64,000 bases of DNA from Coriolopsis trogii (taxonomy: Eukaryota; Basidiomycota; Agaricomycetes; Polyporales; Polyporaceae): contig JAHYIO010000031.1 in the NCBI GenBank assembly GCA_020543525.1, forward strand, positions 1,240,001 to 1,304,000, in the 5' to 3' direction. Each line of letters starts with the position of its first letter. Positions within the stretch are counted from its first letter, which is position 1. Below the pieces are notes generated by a model. That model worked only from the letters and a program-made list of their open reading frames with translations, made no database searches and was not told the origin of the DNA. Made by a program: the position numbers and the translations under genes. Below are positions 49,851 through 60,912 of this stretch, piece after piece.

Positions 49851-51008
49851 AGAGGTGCCTTGACCTCTATGACTCTGACACGCGAAACGCTAGTGGCCCG
49901 TACCGCTGGCGAGCCCACTTTGGCCTCTTCGAAGACGCAGTCATGCACTCACGTTCGTTAACGCACCCATCACGCTCATTGACACACCACCTCCCAAGCC
50001 CTGCATGGCTACCACCCTCGTGCTTGAAGAGCGTCGCATTTTACGTCTTTACGCTTCGTCGCATTCGATTTTGGACTTACTTTCACTTTGTGTCGGACAT
50101 TGCCCCCCTTTCTCCTGGGACACTAAAACTTTCTAACGGCAAGGACATTATCATATGTATCTACTTACACGCCTCTCGCGGACTTTACTCACGCTTGGAC
50201 TACTCGCATCACTGTACTCCTAGACAATCGCATCTCGCAGCTATTCTTTGTTACTTTCGCGGACGATACGGACTATTGCAACATTCGTATAACTTCCATG
50301 TACACTCGCTTATTTCTGTAGTGTACTTTTCCATCCGTACCACGTACGATAAACGCTAGTCGATTACCTTTCCCGAACATTCCAGCCCCAGTCGTGAAGC
50401 CCCTTCACGTTGTCGTTCTTTACACATCGTCTTGAAGACTCGGACATCCGTTCTTTACCTTTTTCTTCTTTCGAACCTTCGCTGTTTCCTGATTTCCCTT
50501 GCCCAGTGCTTGCTTACGCTGCCGGACACTTAGTTCAGGGACTTTGCAGGTCGTCGAGGGACAAAACCTACACCAGTAGCTTGTAGGAGGTTGCATACCC
50601 GGACTTTGACTCCTAACGAAAACGGACTACCCAAGTACAGAATACAAAACGCTTCTCTACTCTGTCTTTCTCACCGCCGACACCGCTCGTTGGCAGGAAC
50701 CTGCCCATAGGCGTGGAGGTTGTGGTGCGCAGTCTGCCCTCGTGGATATGTCCGGAGATATTGCAAGATCGTCCACGAATACCGACACAGGGAGCATGAT
50801 GGGCGGAAGGTAACCGCTTCGTAAACCACAGACCGCAGTCTTCTGAGGGACAGGAGCGTTAGCCGAGATAACGGAAAGAATCTCGATGCGGTGGACACAA
50901 AGTGGGAGAAGCTCACGAATTCTGCCAAACGTCACGAACCGTGGGGTCGAGCTCAGCGTAACCGACAGGAGCCGTGAGGGGACGTGAATGTGTGCATGCT
51001 TGTGGTGG
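49851..51008. other. Intergenic, no gene recognised
   Basis: About 1.2 kb lies between two convergent 3' ends. The first 600 bp are pyrimidine-rich on the plus strand and look like the untranslated tail of the zinc-cluster gene. All ORFs are short. Nothing else was identified. Confidence 0.5.
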
Positions 51009-52155
51009 TTATACCAGTCCTGCCATCTCCTCGAACCACTTCACCGTCGCGGCCACCTTCCGCACTACCGCATCGCTGAGTCCGAGACGAAGGTCTGGTC
51101 TAAGGCGAGCGTCTTGGGGATCGGATGGCAAGCCACGGTAACAGACCTCCAGCCTCGGTCTCAATTGAGGCGATGCGGAGCAACTAATAGGGACGGCTCC
51201 CACACTACTGTGCACTCCTGCTTCCCAGACTGCGAGTACATCTAGAAACAGCTTGAATCACCTCATGTCGTCGTGTCGGGCGGAAATTAGGCCATTCTCG
51301 AGTTACGTACTTTCGAGGAAGATGATGTCGCCCTTCTGCACGGGTTGTGAAGACTTGTGAGGGCTCAATCCGGCCCAGTCTTCTGCTACTTCTCGCCATG
51401 CGCTGAGCTTGCATAGACCCCCCGTCTCATCGCCTAGAACCAGTTTGAGAAGCGAGACCTCTTTGCCCGCATCGGGTCCTTTTTTCAAGCGTATGGCGTC
51501 CGGTCCCTCAATCTCAAGTACAGCAGCGAGGAGATTGATTTTGCGAGAACCCTTGCGGGCATGTCTCACGCGTGTTTCCTCCGCTAGGGTTGAAAGGCTC
51601 GCGAGGGGAGTAATCAAATGCAAACTGAAGTGAAACACGGGAAAGTGGGTTATAGAGGATGCGTCGGAATAATCGTATGACCCTGTGCCTTGAGTGTCTT
51701 GCGTCAGGAACTCCGAGCGTACGCGGGACAGGCTGGCAGAGGGACGGAGGAAAGATATGTCAATTACTGGACGGGTTGAGTTGTCTTCGCGGCCTTGCGT
51801 AGTAGAAGCCCACGTAATCAGTGTAGTTTGTTCTTCTAGTCGACGAGATGCGTGAGAGGGGAGGACATGAACGGGGAAGATAGCAGAGCTGACCTCGAGG
51901 CACGTCATGATCGTGCAGGGACTCAGACTTATCAGGTTCGTCCTGCTCCTCATCAACCTGACCAAAAATGACGTTCTCGTACAATTCAGATATCCGCCTA
52001 CTTGCGGCAGCAAGGGTCGAAGGCGGTATACCCGCAACGGCCGTGTGGCATGGTGGAACGACAACGGTTGTCCAGGAGAAAGACCCTGAACGTTGGGCCG
52101 GCGGAAGTTGCTTTGCTGAGGGTGCGCCGTAGAAGAGGTGATAATGAGCTGGCAT
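51009..52155 (-). CDS. OB-fold protein, possibly shieldin-2-like
   Basis: Three exons read MPAHYHLFYGAPSAKQL..., then from EEQTTLITWASTTQGRED to KGDIIFLEN, then VLAVWEAGV... to WFEEMAGLV, TAA at 51011-51009. The central part HARKGSRKINLLAAVLEIEG, GPDAGKEVSLLKLVLGDE and GGLCKLSAWREVAEDWAG has the strand pattern of an OB fold of the single-stranded-DNA-binding type, including the 'KLSAW' strand seen in RPA-like domains. The last exon, SPQLRPRLEVCYRGLP through LRPDLRLGLSDAVVRKVAAT, resembles a conserved basidiomycete tail that I associate with SHLD2-like proteins. That link is from memory and weak. It is head to head with the eL14 gene, 246 bp between starts. A role in DNA end protection would be speculation. 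Confidence 0.72.
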
Positions 52156-52401
52156 GCTTGCTAACTGGCCGATACGGTACTCATGAGAATCGCATTCTTA
52201 CAGCAAGGAGGGTGTGAGTCATGTCCGAGTTACCGATAAAGGACTCGACGTCTAACTTCACTTTGGGCCTTCGAGCGCCCGACTTCTTCTCCACGTGGAA
52301 TCTCCTGTCTTTGTCTCACGTAATCAAACCTTCCTCCCTTCTCATCCTCAAGACCTCGCCCGACACCGACGACGACGACCGCCTCAAGCCCACCATCATC
52401 A

Positions 52402-53158
52402 TGCCTGTGAGTGTCAACTCGTCTTTCTGTCTATATAGATGTTCTGGAGCGGATTTGGGAGCGGAGAAGCATCCAGGAGCGGGATAAGGGATGGATGGCA
52501 GAAGGTCTGGATGGATGACAAGAGGGCGATTGGCTACGGAGAGTCGGTCAAACAGATCGTGACTCTTCCCGATCACTTTGGCAGCAGCCTCGAATCTGAA
52601 GTACGTGAGTGCTCAATATTCGTCTGTGTTCAACAGGAGCAACCATCAAACTTCAAGCGTTTCGTCGAGGTTGGCCGTGGTACGTGGACTATCGGCCCGT
52701 ATCTGTCTCGTTGGGTCTCAATCTCTTCGCGTCAGTCGTCCTCCTCAAGTCTGGTCCTCAAGAGGGCCACATCGCCGTCATTGCGGAAATCATTGACCAC
52801 AACAGGGTAGGATTCCCGGACGAATTCATGGCCTGCCTCTTCTCATTCAGTTACCACCTAGGCTATCATCGATGGCCCCACGACCGGCGTCCCCCGCCAA
52901 GCCTTCCCTTACCGCCACCTGACCCTCACGCCTTTCGTTCTCTCGTCTCTTCCCCGTGGCGCTGGCACGGGTGTTATCCGCAAGCACCTCGAGAAGGATG
53001 GTACGGTGGAGAAGTGGCAGAAGTCATCGTGGGCGCAGAAACGCGAAGCTATCGCGAAGCGGCGGTCGCTGAACGATTTTGAACGCTTCTGCGTTATGAT
53101 TGCAAAGAAGGCGAGGAGAGACCAGGTCCGCAAGACTCTAGCGAAGGCATCCGCATGA
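52402..53158 (+). CDS. RPL14: 60S ribosomal protein eL14
   Basis: Cytosolic large-subunit protein. The first coding exon is only ATGCCT (52402-52407), followed by a 229-nt intron ending CAACAG at 52636. Later exons give EQPSNFKRFVEVGR, VVLLKSGPQEGHIAVIAEII, DHNR, and AIIDGPTTGVPRQAFPYRHL onward. Diagnostic eL14 elements are FVEVGRV, the KOW-like GPxEGxxAVIxxIIDHNR and AIIDGPTTGVPRQ, and the basic C-terminus KKARRDQVRKTLAKASA. A near-initial first intron is typical for fungal ribosomal protein genes. The stop TGA is at 53156-53158. It shares a short divergent promoter with the OB-fold gene. It is the last clearly intact gene before the composition change. Confidence 0.95.
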
Positions 53159-53539
53159 GGTGTACGCGTATGACGACTCTTTCTTCGATGATCGGGGGAA
53201 GTTCGACAAAATCATCCCTACCGCGTTCTTGCTGGCGCGACTCATGATCCGTATGTCACTTATCGCTCTGTTGTGTATGTACTGCACCCTCCATGTTTAT
53301 GGTCATTGTCCGTCAACGCGCGTAATTTTGGATGGCCTACGCTGATTGAATAGTTGGAAGCTACGATCTAGCGCTTAGCTCGCGGGATCCTGTGCCATAC
53401 CAGCACAACAGGCCAAACCCGCTGCCGCTCGTGACGCCCCTAATGTATAGATTCCCCCTGAACCATGAAGCGGTTCCCGGTTCTGGTCTCCACCACCACT
53501 CTGTTAGCACTAGCAAATATACTCCATCATTGATGTGCT

Positions 53540-56500
53540 GACCATGGATTTGGGGGGTTTAACCTGTACATATATTGTACAGATTCACAAAAAAGGTTTC
53601 AAGAGCACAGAGGGGGGAATGAAATAGGTAAGGTAGGCTTAGCATAAACATGTCCATGTTGTGATGCATTATTATTCTGTGATACATCACATGAGCAGGA
53701 AGATAACTTCTAATGAGGCCAGTTATGTGCCAGACAAGCACATTCACAATATGTCACTAGAGCTTATTAAGATATATGTGCATAGGCCTTAGGCCCCAAG
53801 CACTTTATTCATCTTTAAGCTTGAACAAATAGTAAAGAGATGTAATGACAATACAATGTTCATTTTTGTTTGTCAAAGTGTAGAGTTTGTACAATGGAGT
53901 TCCATTTGCAACATTGGCTCCCTGCCAAATCTAGTCCGCTGTAACAAACAAGATCACTTAACATGGACATATTTGTGCTGGGCCTACCTTACCCATATGG
54001 GTATAGGTTTAATGTGGGTTGGCTAAGAGGTACTTAGATATGTACCTGCACAGATATGATGGAGGTTGGAACTGCATGCACCCAAGAGCTTTGATCTTCA
54101 TGCTGAGGCTGTTGGGCACTGTTAGGGATGTGCTAGACTGGGTGTTGGATGGAGATCAGAGATACAGATATCCAGATTGATAGGGTTGAGGACTTCAGCA
54201 AAGCTATCCTAAGGAAACACCAGGTATCCTCAATCTATGAGGCAAGGGCGGCTAGAGTATGGAGTATAGAGACCAGAGGTCAGAGATGGGGGCCTTAGAT
54301 GAATATAGAGTTAGATGAATATAGAGTATGACACTAGACTTAAGTCCAACACTAAGAGGACAAGTTTAGAGTGCAAGCAGTATTCTGAGACAACCAGAGT
54401 TTGGAGGACAGTTCATAGTGCAAAGATAGAGGGAACACTGAATTATGGGAAGTATAATAAGATATCTGAACTAAAGTACAAATGGTAGTGCTACCAGACT
54501 TATATAGTACTAGATATAAACAAGCTTTGGTGCCAAGCTATCTGCCTGTGGACAAGCTGATTATTGCAATATATGTGTGAATGGGTCATCTGGATATCCA
54601 TAGCATTGTCAAGTACTATCCTGACCCTTATGCTATGCTAATAACTTGATACTTCTTCATGCTGTGGATGTGCATGTTCCTTTGTTGCTGCACCTCACTG
54701 CAGCAGCCCCATATATTGTTCACATTCAATGATACTAACAATTTATATATTTATACAATTCTATAACCTGCAAATATCTACAAGTAAGCTATGATTTGCG
54801 AATTAACACCTGTACCCTTTAGATAAACATTTGTAGGTTTAAATTATATACATTATTGATCCGTTCAAATTTAAACAACTTATAGGCTGATTTGTGCCCA
54901 GCCTTAGGCTGCCTATCTCAAAAGGCAGGTATAAATATATAGTAGAAAGCCTGACACCTAGAATTGGGTCATATTGAGGCTCTCACTTTTCTGGCAACTT
55001 GTACTAGACAACATATTCTACCTAACAGGGAGATACCTTGTGCTTTCTCTCTTGTGGGAATTTGAAACTATAGTGGTATAGCAGTTGCTGTAAACTATCT
55101 GAGAATTTCAGCCACACATTTGGCAGCTGATTGCTAGTGATATGTCTCTTGTATTTAGAGTAGGTGGCCTAATAAGACCCACTATTGTTGCATAAGCTAG
55201 GACATTTTATCACTTTATAATAGCTGAAGTGAAGGGTGTATTATAAGTAGTCCTATAAATATGAAAATTTGCAAATTTATCAAAGTCATTATCTGGACAA
55301 AGTAGACCAAAAGATGTGCAAAAGGTTAAATTTGTAAGTTTTGAGTATTCTGTGACCTTAACCCTACATCTGCAAGTAATTTGAATCTGCAGGATTTGAA
55401 TCTGTTGCAGATCTTATCTGTAGGTCTCAGATTGAGGTCTAATCCTATATACCAACACACAATCTGGATCCATACTCAGCCTTAGAAGGGGCATGTTTGA
55501 AAGTCATATATTGTGGCCTTCAAATGTGCCCCTTCATATTCAAATACATTGCAAGAAAATACTGCTGTAGTGTGGGACACATGTAACTGTTATGGACAGA
55601 TAGCAGAAGATACTGCATAGGTTCTAGTGGTCAGATTTCAATGTACAAGATATTATTTAAAAGCTATGAGCTATAGCTTTAAAATAGGCCCTCTTGTATA
55701 CAAACTCACCATTAAGTGGCCAAGCTATCCTCTGATCTTGATGGGGATATCCAGTGCAGAATATAGGCCAAGCAACAGATGTTTTATATATTATCTGGAT
55801 CTGAACCTACAGGTTTTCTACTACTGGAATGCAAACATGGAGCTAGAGGGCACCTAGATCTGTGGTTACACAAGATGTAAAAGGAGACCGAAGCATTGCG
55901 TGAGAGTAAGAGTACAAGTCTTGTGCAGTATAAGTAGAGCAAGGCTTAACACACAGGGCTAGAGACAAGTTGTATTGAGAGAATGTAAGTGAACAAGAAT
56001 ACCATAAGGCTTATCTGGGGATAAGAGGTTGAAACTGAAGTCTCCAGGTAGCAAGCATCTACTGCTTATATATAGAGAACAATGGGCACTAGAGACAATA
56101 GATTATAAGCATGTGTAAGAGTGCTAGAATAATAGTGGATATGCGAATAAAAGAATAATAAAATAAGAGGTTTGTGACAGACCTATTGCTTAGCCTTAGC
56201 CTAGATGTGTGAGAGGCAAATAGAAGTAATGACATATTTTAATACTATTTCTCTCTATGACAACTATTGTTACCCATATTCTCTGTATCCATGCTTCTAG
56301 ATATTGCTTAGATTGCAAAAAAACTATTGAGTGTTCATGGTCTTGCTATATGAGCTTGCTAGATGGTAGGTGAGCTTTGAGGTAAGGTAGAAAGATCAGA
56401 GAGAGTAGAGGTTGAGGGATCAGCACCAGATAAGTGGAGAATGATGAAACAAGTATCAGAATGATTAAAAATACCACAGAGCAGTTATAGAGGTAGTGGA

Positions 56501-56900
56501 TAAGGTAGAAGACTGGAATAGAGCACCAGAACCTGTGAGTATCTGGGCTTTGACTCTTATCTGAGATATTCTTGGAACTAAACATCTAGACCCCAACCTA
56601 TACCCATACCCAAGATCTTAAATATACCTTGGATATGAATTGCAGGTCAAGGCCCAGACATTTGAGGGTACACCTATGATATTTTCTAGAATGTTTCTAC
56701 GGCTGAGAAATTGAAAACTTGTGACTGTCTCTAGAAACTTGTTCTTATATATAGTTTGTGCAATCCAAATATAAGCCAAGATAAATCAAGTGTGAATAGA
56801 GGAGCAGATGAGATTACCATAACTAAATAATTATCAGACTTAAAATTGTTCAAATTTAGGTTTAGAGATATGATAACGTTGATGAGCCTTCAGGGCTTCT
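53540..56900. other. AT-rich, CpG-depleted block without genes
   Basis: No convincing ORF exceeds 80 codons in 3.3 kb. CpG is nearly absent: reading row by row, the first ~700 bp hold one or two CG dinucleotides and the whole block only a handful, while TG and CA are very common. Flanking DNA on both sides is CpG-normal. Many TATA-, AGAT- and CTAG-like words occur. The pattern suggests old transposon DNA decayed by deamination of methylated CpG. No terminal repeats were identified by eye. Confidence 0.75.
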
Positions 56901-57089
56901 GAGCATGTACAATGCTATGCTGAACCACGTTCAAGCTGCATGACCAATTTGAGAAGCCTTTGCTCAAGAACTGGAGAATGTCGAGTCAGCTCCATCTGAA
57001 GCCTTGCGGGTTGAAGACCGTGTTCGACGTATGGGACTTGTCTGGACAAGCTTACACTGTGGCATTCACCTCCTCACCTTCGTCCTCTT

Positions 57090-57340
57090 TATCGCAAGGT
57101 TCACCATCCTCTTTGAAAGAATCACCATTACTTTCGAACAGTTCGTTGTTGTTTTTGAACGGTGCTTTGTCCTCTTTGAATGGTCCAGCGCCTTCTTCGA
57201 ATGGCCTGTTGTCATCCTTGAACGGTCTGTCATTGCCTTTGAACAGTCTGTCATCATGTTCAAATGGTCCATCGTTGTGTTCAAAGGGTCTCACGTTGTA
57301 TTCAAACATTCAGTCGTCATCTTTGAATGGTTCGGCATGG
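57090..57340. repeat. 21-bp minisatellite, about 11 diverged units
   Basis: Units spaced 21 bp carry a TTTGAA/TTCGAA core followed by a variable GGTCC or GGTCT segment. On the minus strand every unit translates as a heptad such as PFEHDDR, PFKDDNR or PFEEGAG; on the plus strand one frame gives SSLNGPA-type and another VVFERS-type heptads. All three frames stay open over the array, so coding strand cannot be fixed. Weaker spread-out relatives of the unit appear near 58190-58320 and 58480-58560. Confidence 0.72.
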
Positions 57341-58603
57341 CAGTTGCATGCGCCCCCCTGCTTTTGAAACCAGGGACCTTCCTTCCTTCGAGTGCTCAAG
57401 AACTACTCCAGGGCACATCTAAATCTGCTTTGTACCAGAGCCCAGACTCGCAGCTGTATGACAGCTTTGGACAAAGATTCAACTGGACGAAGCACCATGG
57501 GCGATTCAGCAGTGAAGTCACAAGTGCATCCAGTGAGTCCTCACTGACCACCATGTAGGGATCCACGAGCATGGAGCAAGTCAGGACCTCAAGCAGCATG
57601 ACTAGCAAGGACTCTACAAAGAGCCATGAAAATTTGACAAGGGCAGCTTCGATGGTGCAACATTTTGACAGCTCGAAACCTCCTTCTGTTTCAGAAAAGC
57701 CTCTAGGCGCTCACAGAGTTGGAATTGCCAGTGGTGATTGCTCGATTCAGGAGTGTCCGATATTTCGCAGTCACCTGCGTGAGGCTTTGGCACCAGAGTG
57801 GGTCCCTCGACTTCAAATCACAGGTATCCTATTTGCGCAGGCGCCTCGCATGGCCGTAGCGGCTTGATAAGGCAAGCTAGTTCAGCCTTCAGCCACAAGT
57901 ATGTCGGCCAGGGCATGTCATGGCCTCAACCTTGTAGCTCAAAGGGGATTGATTCGGGTGAGTCAGTCGCAAGGATTGCGCAATGTTAGGCAGCGAAGGG
58001 ATGAGTCAGCATGCGGAAGTGGAACAGCGCAGGCGTAGCAGAGCCTTTTAGGATAGTGTCTTGAACTCCCCAATACAAGTTTTGTTCCCCCCTTGGGGCA
58101 CAGATCTCTGAGCAAGCAAGACCTCTTGATACCAGTCGCGAATCTGGCAGCACGTACAAAGCGTAGCTCGGTCGGTCAGTGAACCTCTTTTGTCTCTTTG
58201 AACCCCCATCCTCGAAGCTCCTCTGTCGAGGCATCCTCTTTGAATTGTCCTCGTCAAAGCATGTCCATCGAAGCATCTTCATTAAAGCGTCCCCTTCAAA
58301 TCCATTCATCTCTTTGATTGTTGAACCTGTGAAGCACCCGAGTGCTGCACCGTCAAATCTGGTGATCCTCCCCGCTTCCCAGCATCAACTCTCGGTCATG
58401 ATTCCAGCAGCACATACGAAGTGTAGCTTAGTCAGTCAGTGAAACCCGCATTGTCCGCTCGAACCCTCGTGTTTGAACTATTGAATTGTGTCGATCGAAT
58501 CACCTCCGTTGAATCGTCTCTCATTGAGTCATCCCCTTCGAACCAGTCTCTCCAAATCAGCCTCTCTGAGTTGGCCTCTTCACCCACTCTCACCAGACCC
58601 AGC
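57341..58603. other. Repeat-rich stretch, no gene recognised
   Basis: Contains two related ~40-bp blocks at about 58146-58187 and 58407-58445 (GTAGCTCGGTCGGTCAGTGA and GTAGCTTAGTCAGTCAGTGA) that mark a ~260-bp direct duplication. The second copy has CpA or TpG where the first has CpG. Degenerate relatives of the 21-bp unit follow each block. ORFs are under 130 codons and none is recognised. Confidence 0.5.
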
Positions 58604-59332
58604 AGTCCTCTCAGCATACCAGCTTCGATCCAAAAACCTAGACACCTCACCCTGAATCTCACCCTTCCCCCGACAACTCTTCCAGCATCTTGAGACACTT
58701 CATGGCTCTCATCTCTCTGAAGCAACTCTTCGCAGGGAGCCATAGGGCGAACAGGTTGGATTGTACGTTTGACCAGCCTTCGATTCGCCTTTGCTTCTTT
58801 GCTTGCCACTTGGCGGGTGGTTAGTTTGGTCTTTTCCCCTTCCCCCAGAGAGTACAGAGCTTTGTTTCATTCGTTTCACACATACACTTGGACTGGTCCA
58901 GTCACCCATCAACGTTACAAATCATTGGCTATAGCCAATATGCAAAGATTGAGCATACATGCGAGATGAACAAACAAAGCTCTGAACTCTTGGGGAGAAA
59001 GGGGGAAAGATCAACTAACCACCTGCTAATGGGTGACTGGACCAGTCTGAGCATACACATGAGATTAACAAAACAATGTTCTGAACTTCTAAGGAGAAAG
59101 GGAGAAAGAACAAACTAACCACCTGCAAAGCAACAAGTAAAGAAGCAAAGGCAAATTGAAGGCTGGTCAAACATACAATCCAACCTGGTTGCTCTATGGC
59201 TCCCTGCAAAGAGTTGCTTCAAAAAGATGAGAGTCGAGGGAGTCTCGTATGCTGGAAAGATTGTTGGGGAAAGGGTGATATTTAGGGTAAGGCATCTAGG
59301 TTCTTGGATTGAAACTGGTAGGCTGGGAGGAC
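58604..59332. repeat. Foldback structure with ~305-bp inverted arms
   Basis: The left arm (about 58604-58909) and right arm (about 59029-59332) are reverse complements over their whole length with scattered mismatches; shared words include GGTTGGATTGTA, TTTGACCAGCC and GGACCAGTC. The ~120-bp centre (58910-59028) contains a direct copy of part of the right arm, GAGCATACA at 58951 and again at 59049. No ORF is credible. In a ~100-bp section of the arms all six CpG of the left arm are TG or CA in the right arm. Confidence 0.8.
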
Positions 59333-60912
59333 CACAACACGACGGGCATGGGCTTGGATCCGGAGACCAAATAAATCTGCATAATTCTCCACTTTTTTAG
59401 CCTATTCTGGATATATTAGCCAAAATTCTGCAGTTGGAGTACGTGACATTACGCATCAGTACTACATTGGTTTCTGTCGCACAAACATGTCGGCTTGCTC
59501 TTTCATACACCATTGACAGAATACAACCAGACGATGTGACCTTATATGAAACTTCAGGTCCACTCATTGTGGCACTCAAGGATGTTGCATTTTCTGACAA
59601 TAATCATCGACTTTTCACTCCATTCTCAGCCAATGAGAATGTCACCTTTCCTTTATTGTTTATCAACTCCGAAGAATGGCCTTAGTAGGTGAGATTTTCA
59701 GTCACCTGAAAAGATGGAAGTAAAAAAGTAACATTTTCTGCCACCAGGATGTTCTAATAATGTTACATATTCAGCAACAGATGTCTTGACCAGCGAAGGT
59801 AACATTCTCGTCCACCGACGAGGCCACATATTCTGAACAGGAATATTAGGCAGTCTACGCCACTCCTCTCCGCTCCCCACGGCTTCTCGCTGTGAGCTCC
59901 CTCACCAACATGCTTCACACTACTATACGAGACGCCATAGCATACAACGCATAGATGTGCCTCAGCTCTGGGCACGGTATCTCGAAGACCCCCATGTGTG
60001 CACTCTTACCCCCCTCCCACAGCGGCATTCTTTGTACACCCCGTCACTCCTTCCCGCTCCACCCTGCTCCCCGACCCCTGGCACGGCTGCCATCTTGGAT
60101 CACGAGTCTTGGGTAAGTGGGCTACTGCTACTCATTATGCTACCGCTCCTTCATGCCTCGCACAGCGCAGTCAGACAAAGGCCATGTCGAGCGCCTCCCC
60201 AATGCATGACCTCCCCATCCCCACACCACTCCCTGATGACTTGCATGACACTGTTGAGATAAAGCTACCCTAGCGCATTGACCTCTGCCCACTGCCCTTG
60301 GACGTTTCGCACCGCGCCGGTTAGACAAAGCCTCCCGGCGGCGTGTCTCCACGATGCAAGGCTTCCTTGGGCTGCTCCCCAACGCATCGCACGGCGCCAC
60401 TCAGACAACGGCTCCCTGGCAGCGCAACTCCCTGATGCATGGCTCCTGCATGCCGCACTGACAAAGGCTAGATGTGGTGAGTCTCCCAGTTGCATGGTCC
60501 CCACTTGTCACTCCTCAACGCCTCCCCTGATGCCTCCTCACTGCTCACAGGCATCTGACACGTCATGAGTCTTCGTCACTGGTCTTGCCACACTGCCATA
60601 TCTGTCTATGAACCATCACCTGGCTTGACTACTTGCAGTGCTGTCACTCATCGACTTGGCAGCTCACTTCTCACTCCAAGACACCCTAAGGATCACATTG
60701 GGAAGTGTGGCGTCATTATGTAGGGTACTCGGTTCTGTATAATAGTATAGGTTAATTGAGATACATGTGAATGCGGGATAATCTGCGCGTTGTGGAGCTG
60801 CATGGTACAGGTTGGAGGCAGGGGCAGCGATGGGCCTAATGGGTGCATCAAAAATCTTGCCTGGAGGACAAAAAGCTACCAATAGCCCGCCGTCGTCGTT
60901 GGGTGCATGCCA
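59333..60912. other. Repeat-rich stretch, no gene recognised
   Basis: Short ORFs only. Between about 60160 and 60520 irregular direct repeats recur, each with an AGACAA or GACAAAGG core, a CTCC-rich middle and a GATGCA(T/A)GG end, at spacings of roughly 60-150 bp. The 59.4-59.7 kb segment is AT-rich. No element ends were found. Confidence 0.45.

Noticed and set aside
52408..52636. C/D box snoRNA in the eL14 intron
   Set aside because: No proper RTGATGA C box and no terminal stem could be found by eye; kept only as a weak observation.
60155..60520. Regular satellite array
   Set aside because: Related words recur, but spacing is irregular (about 60-150 bp) and units are too degenerate to define a satellite.
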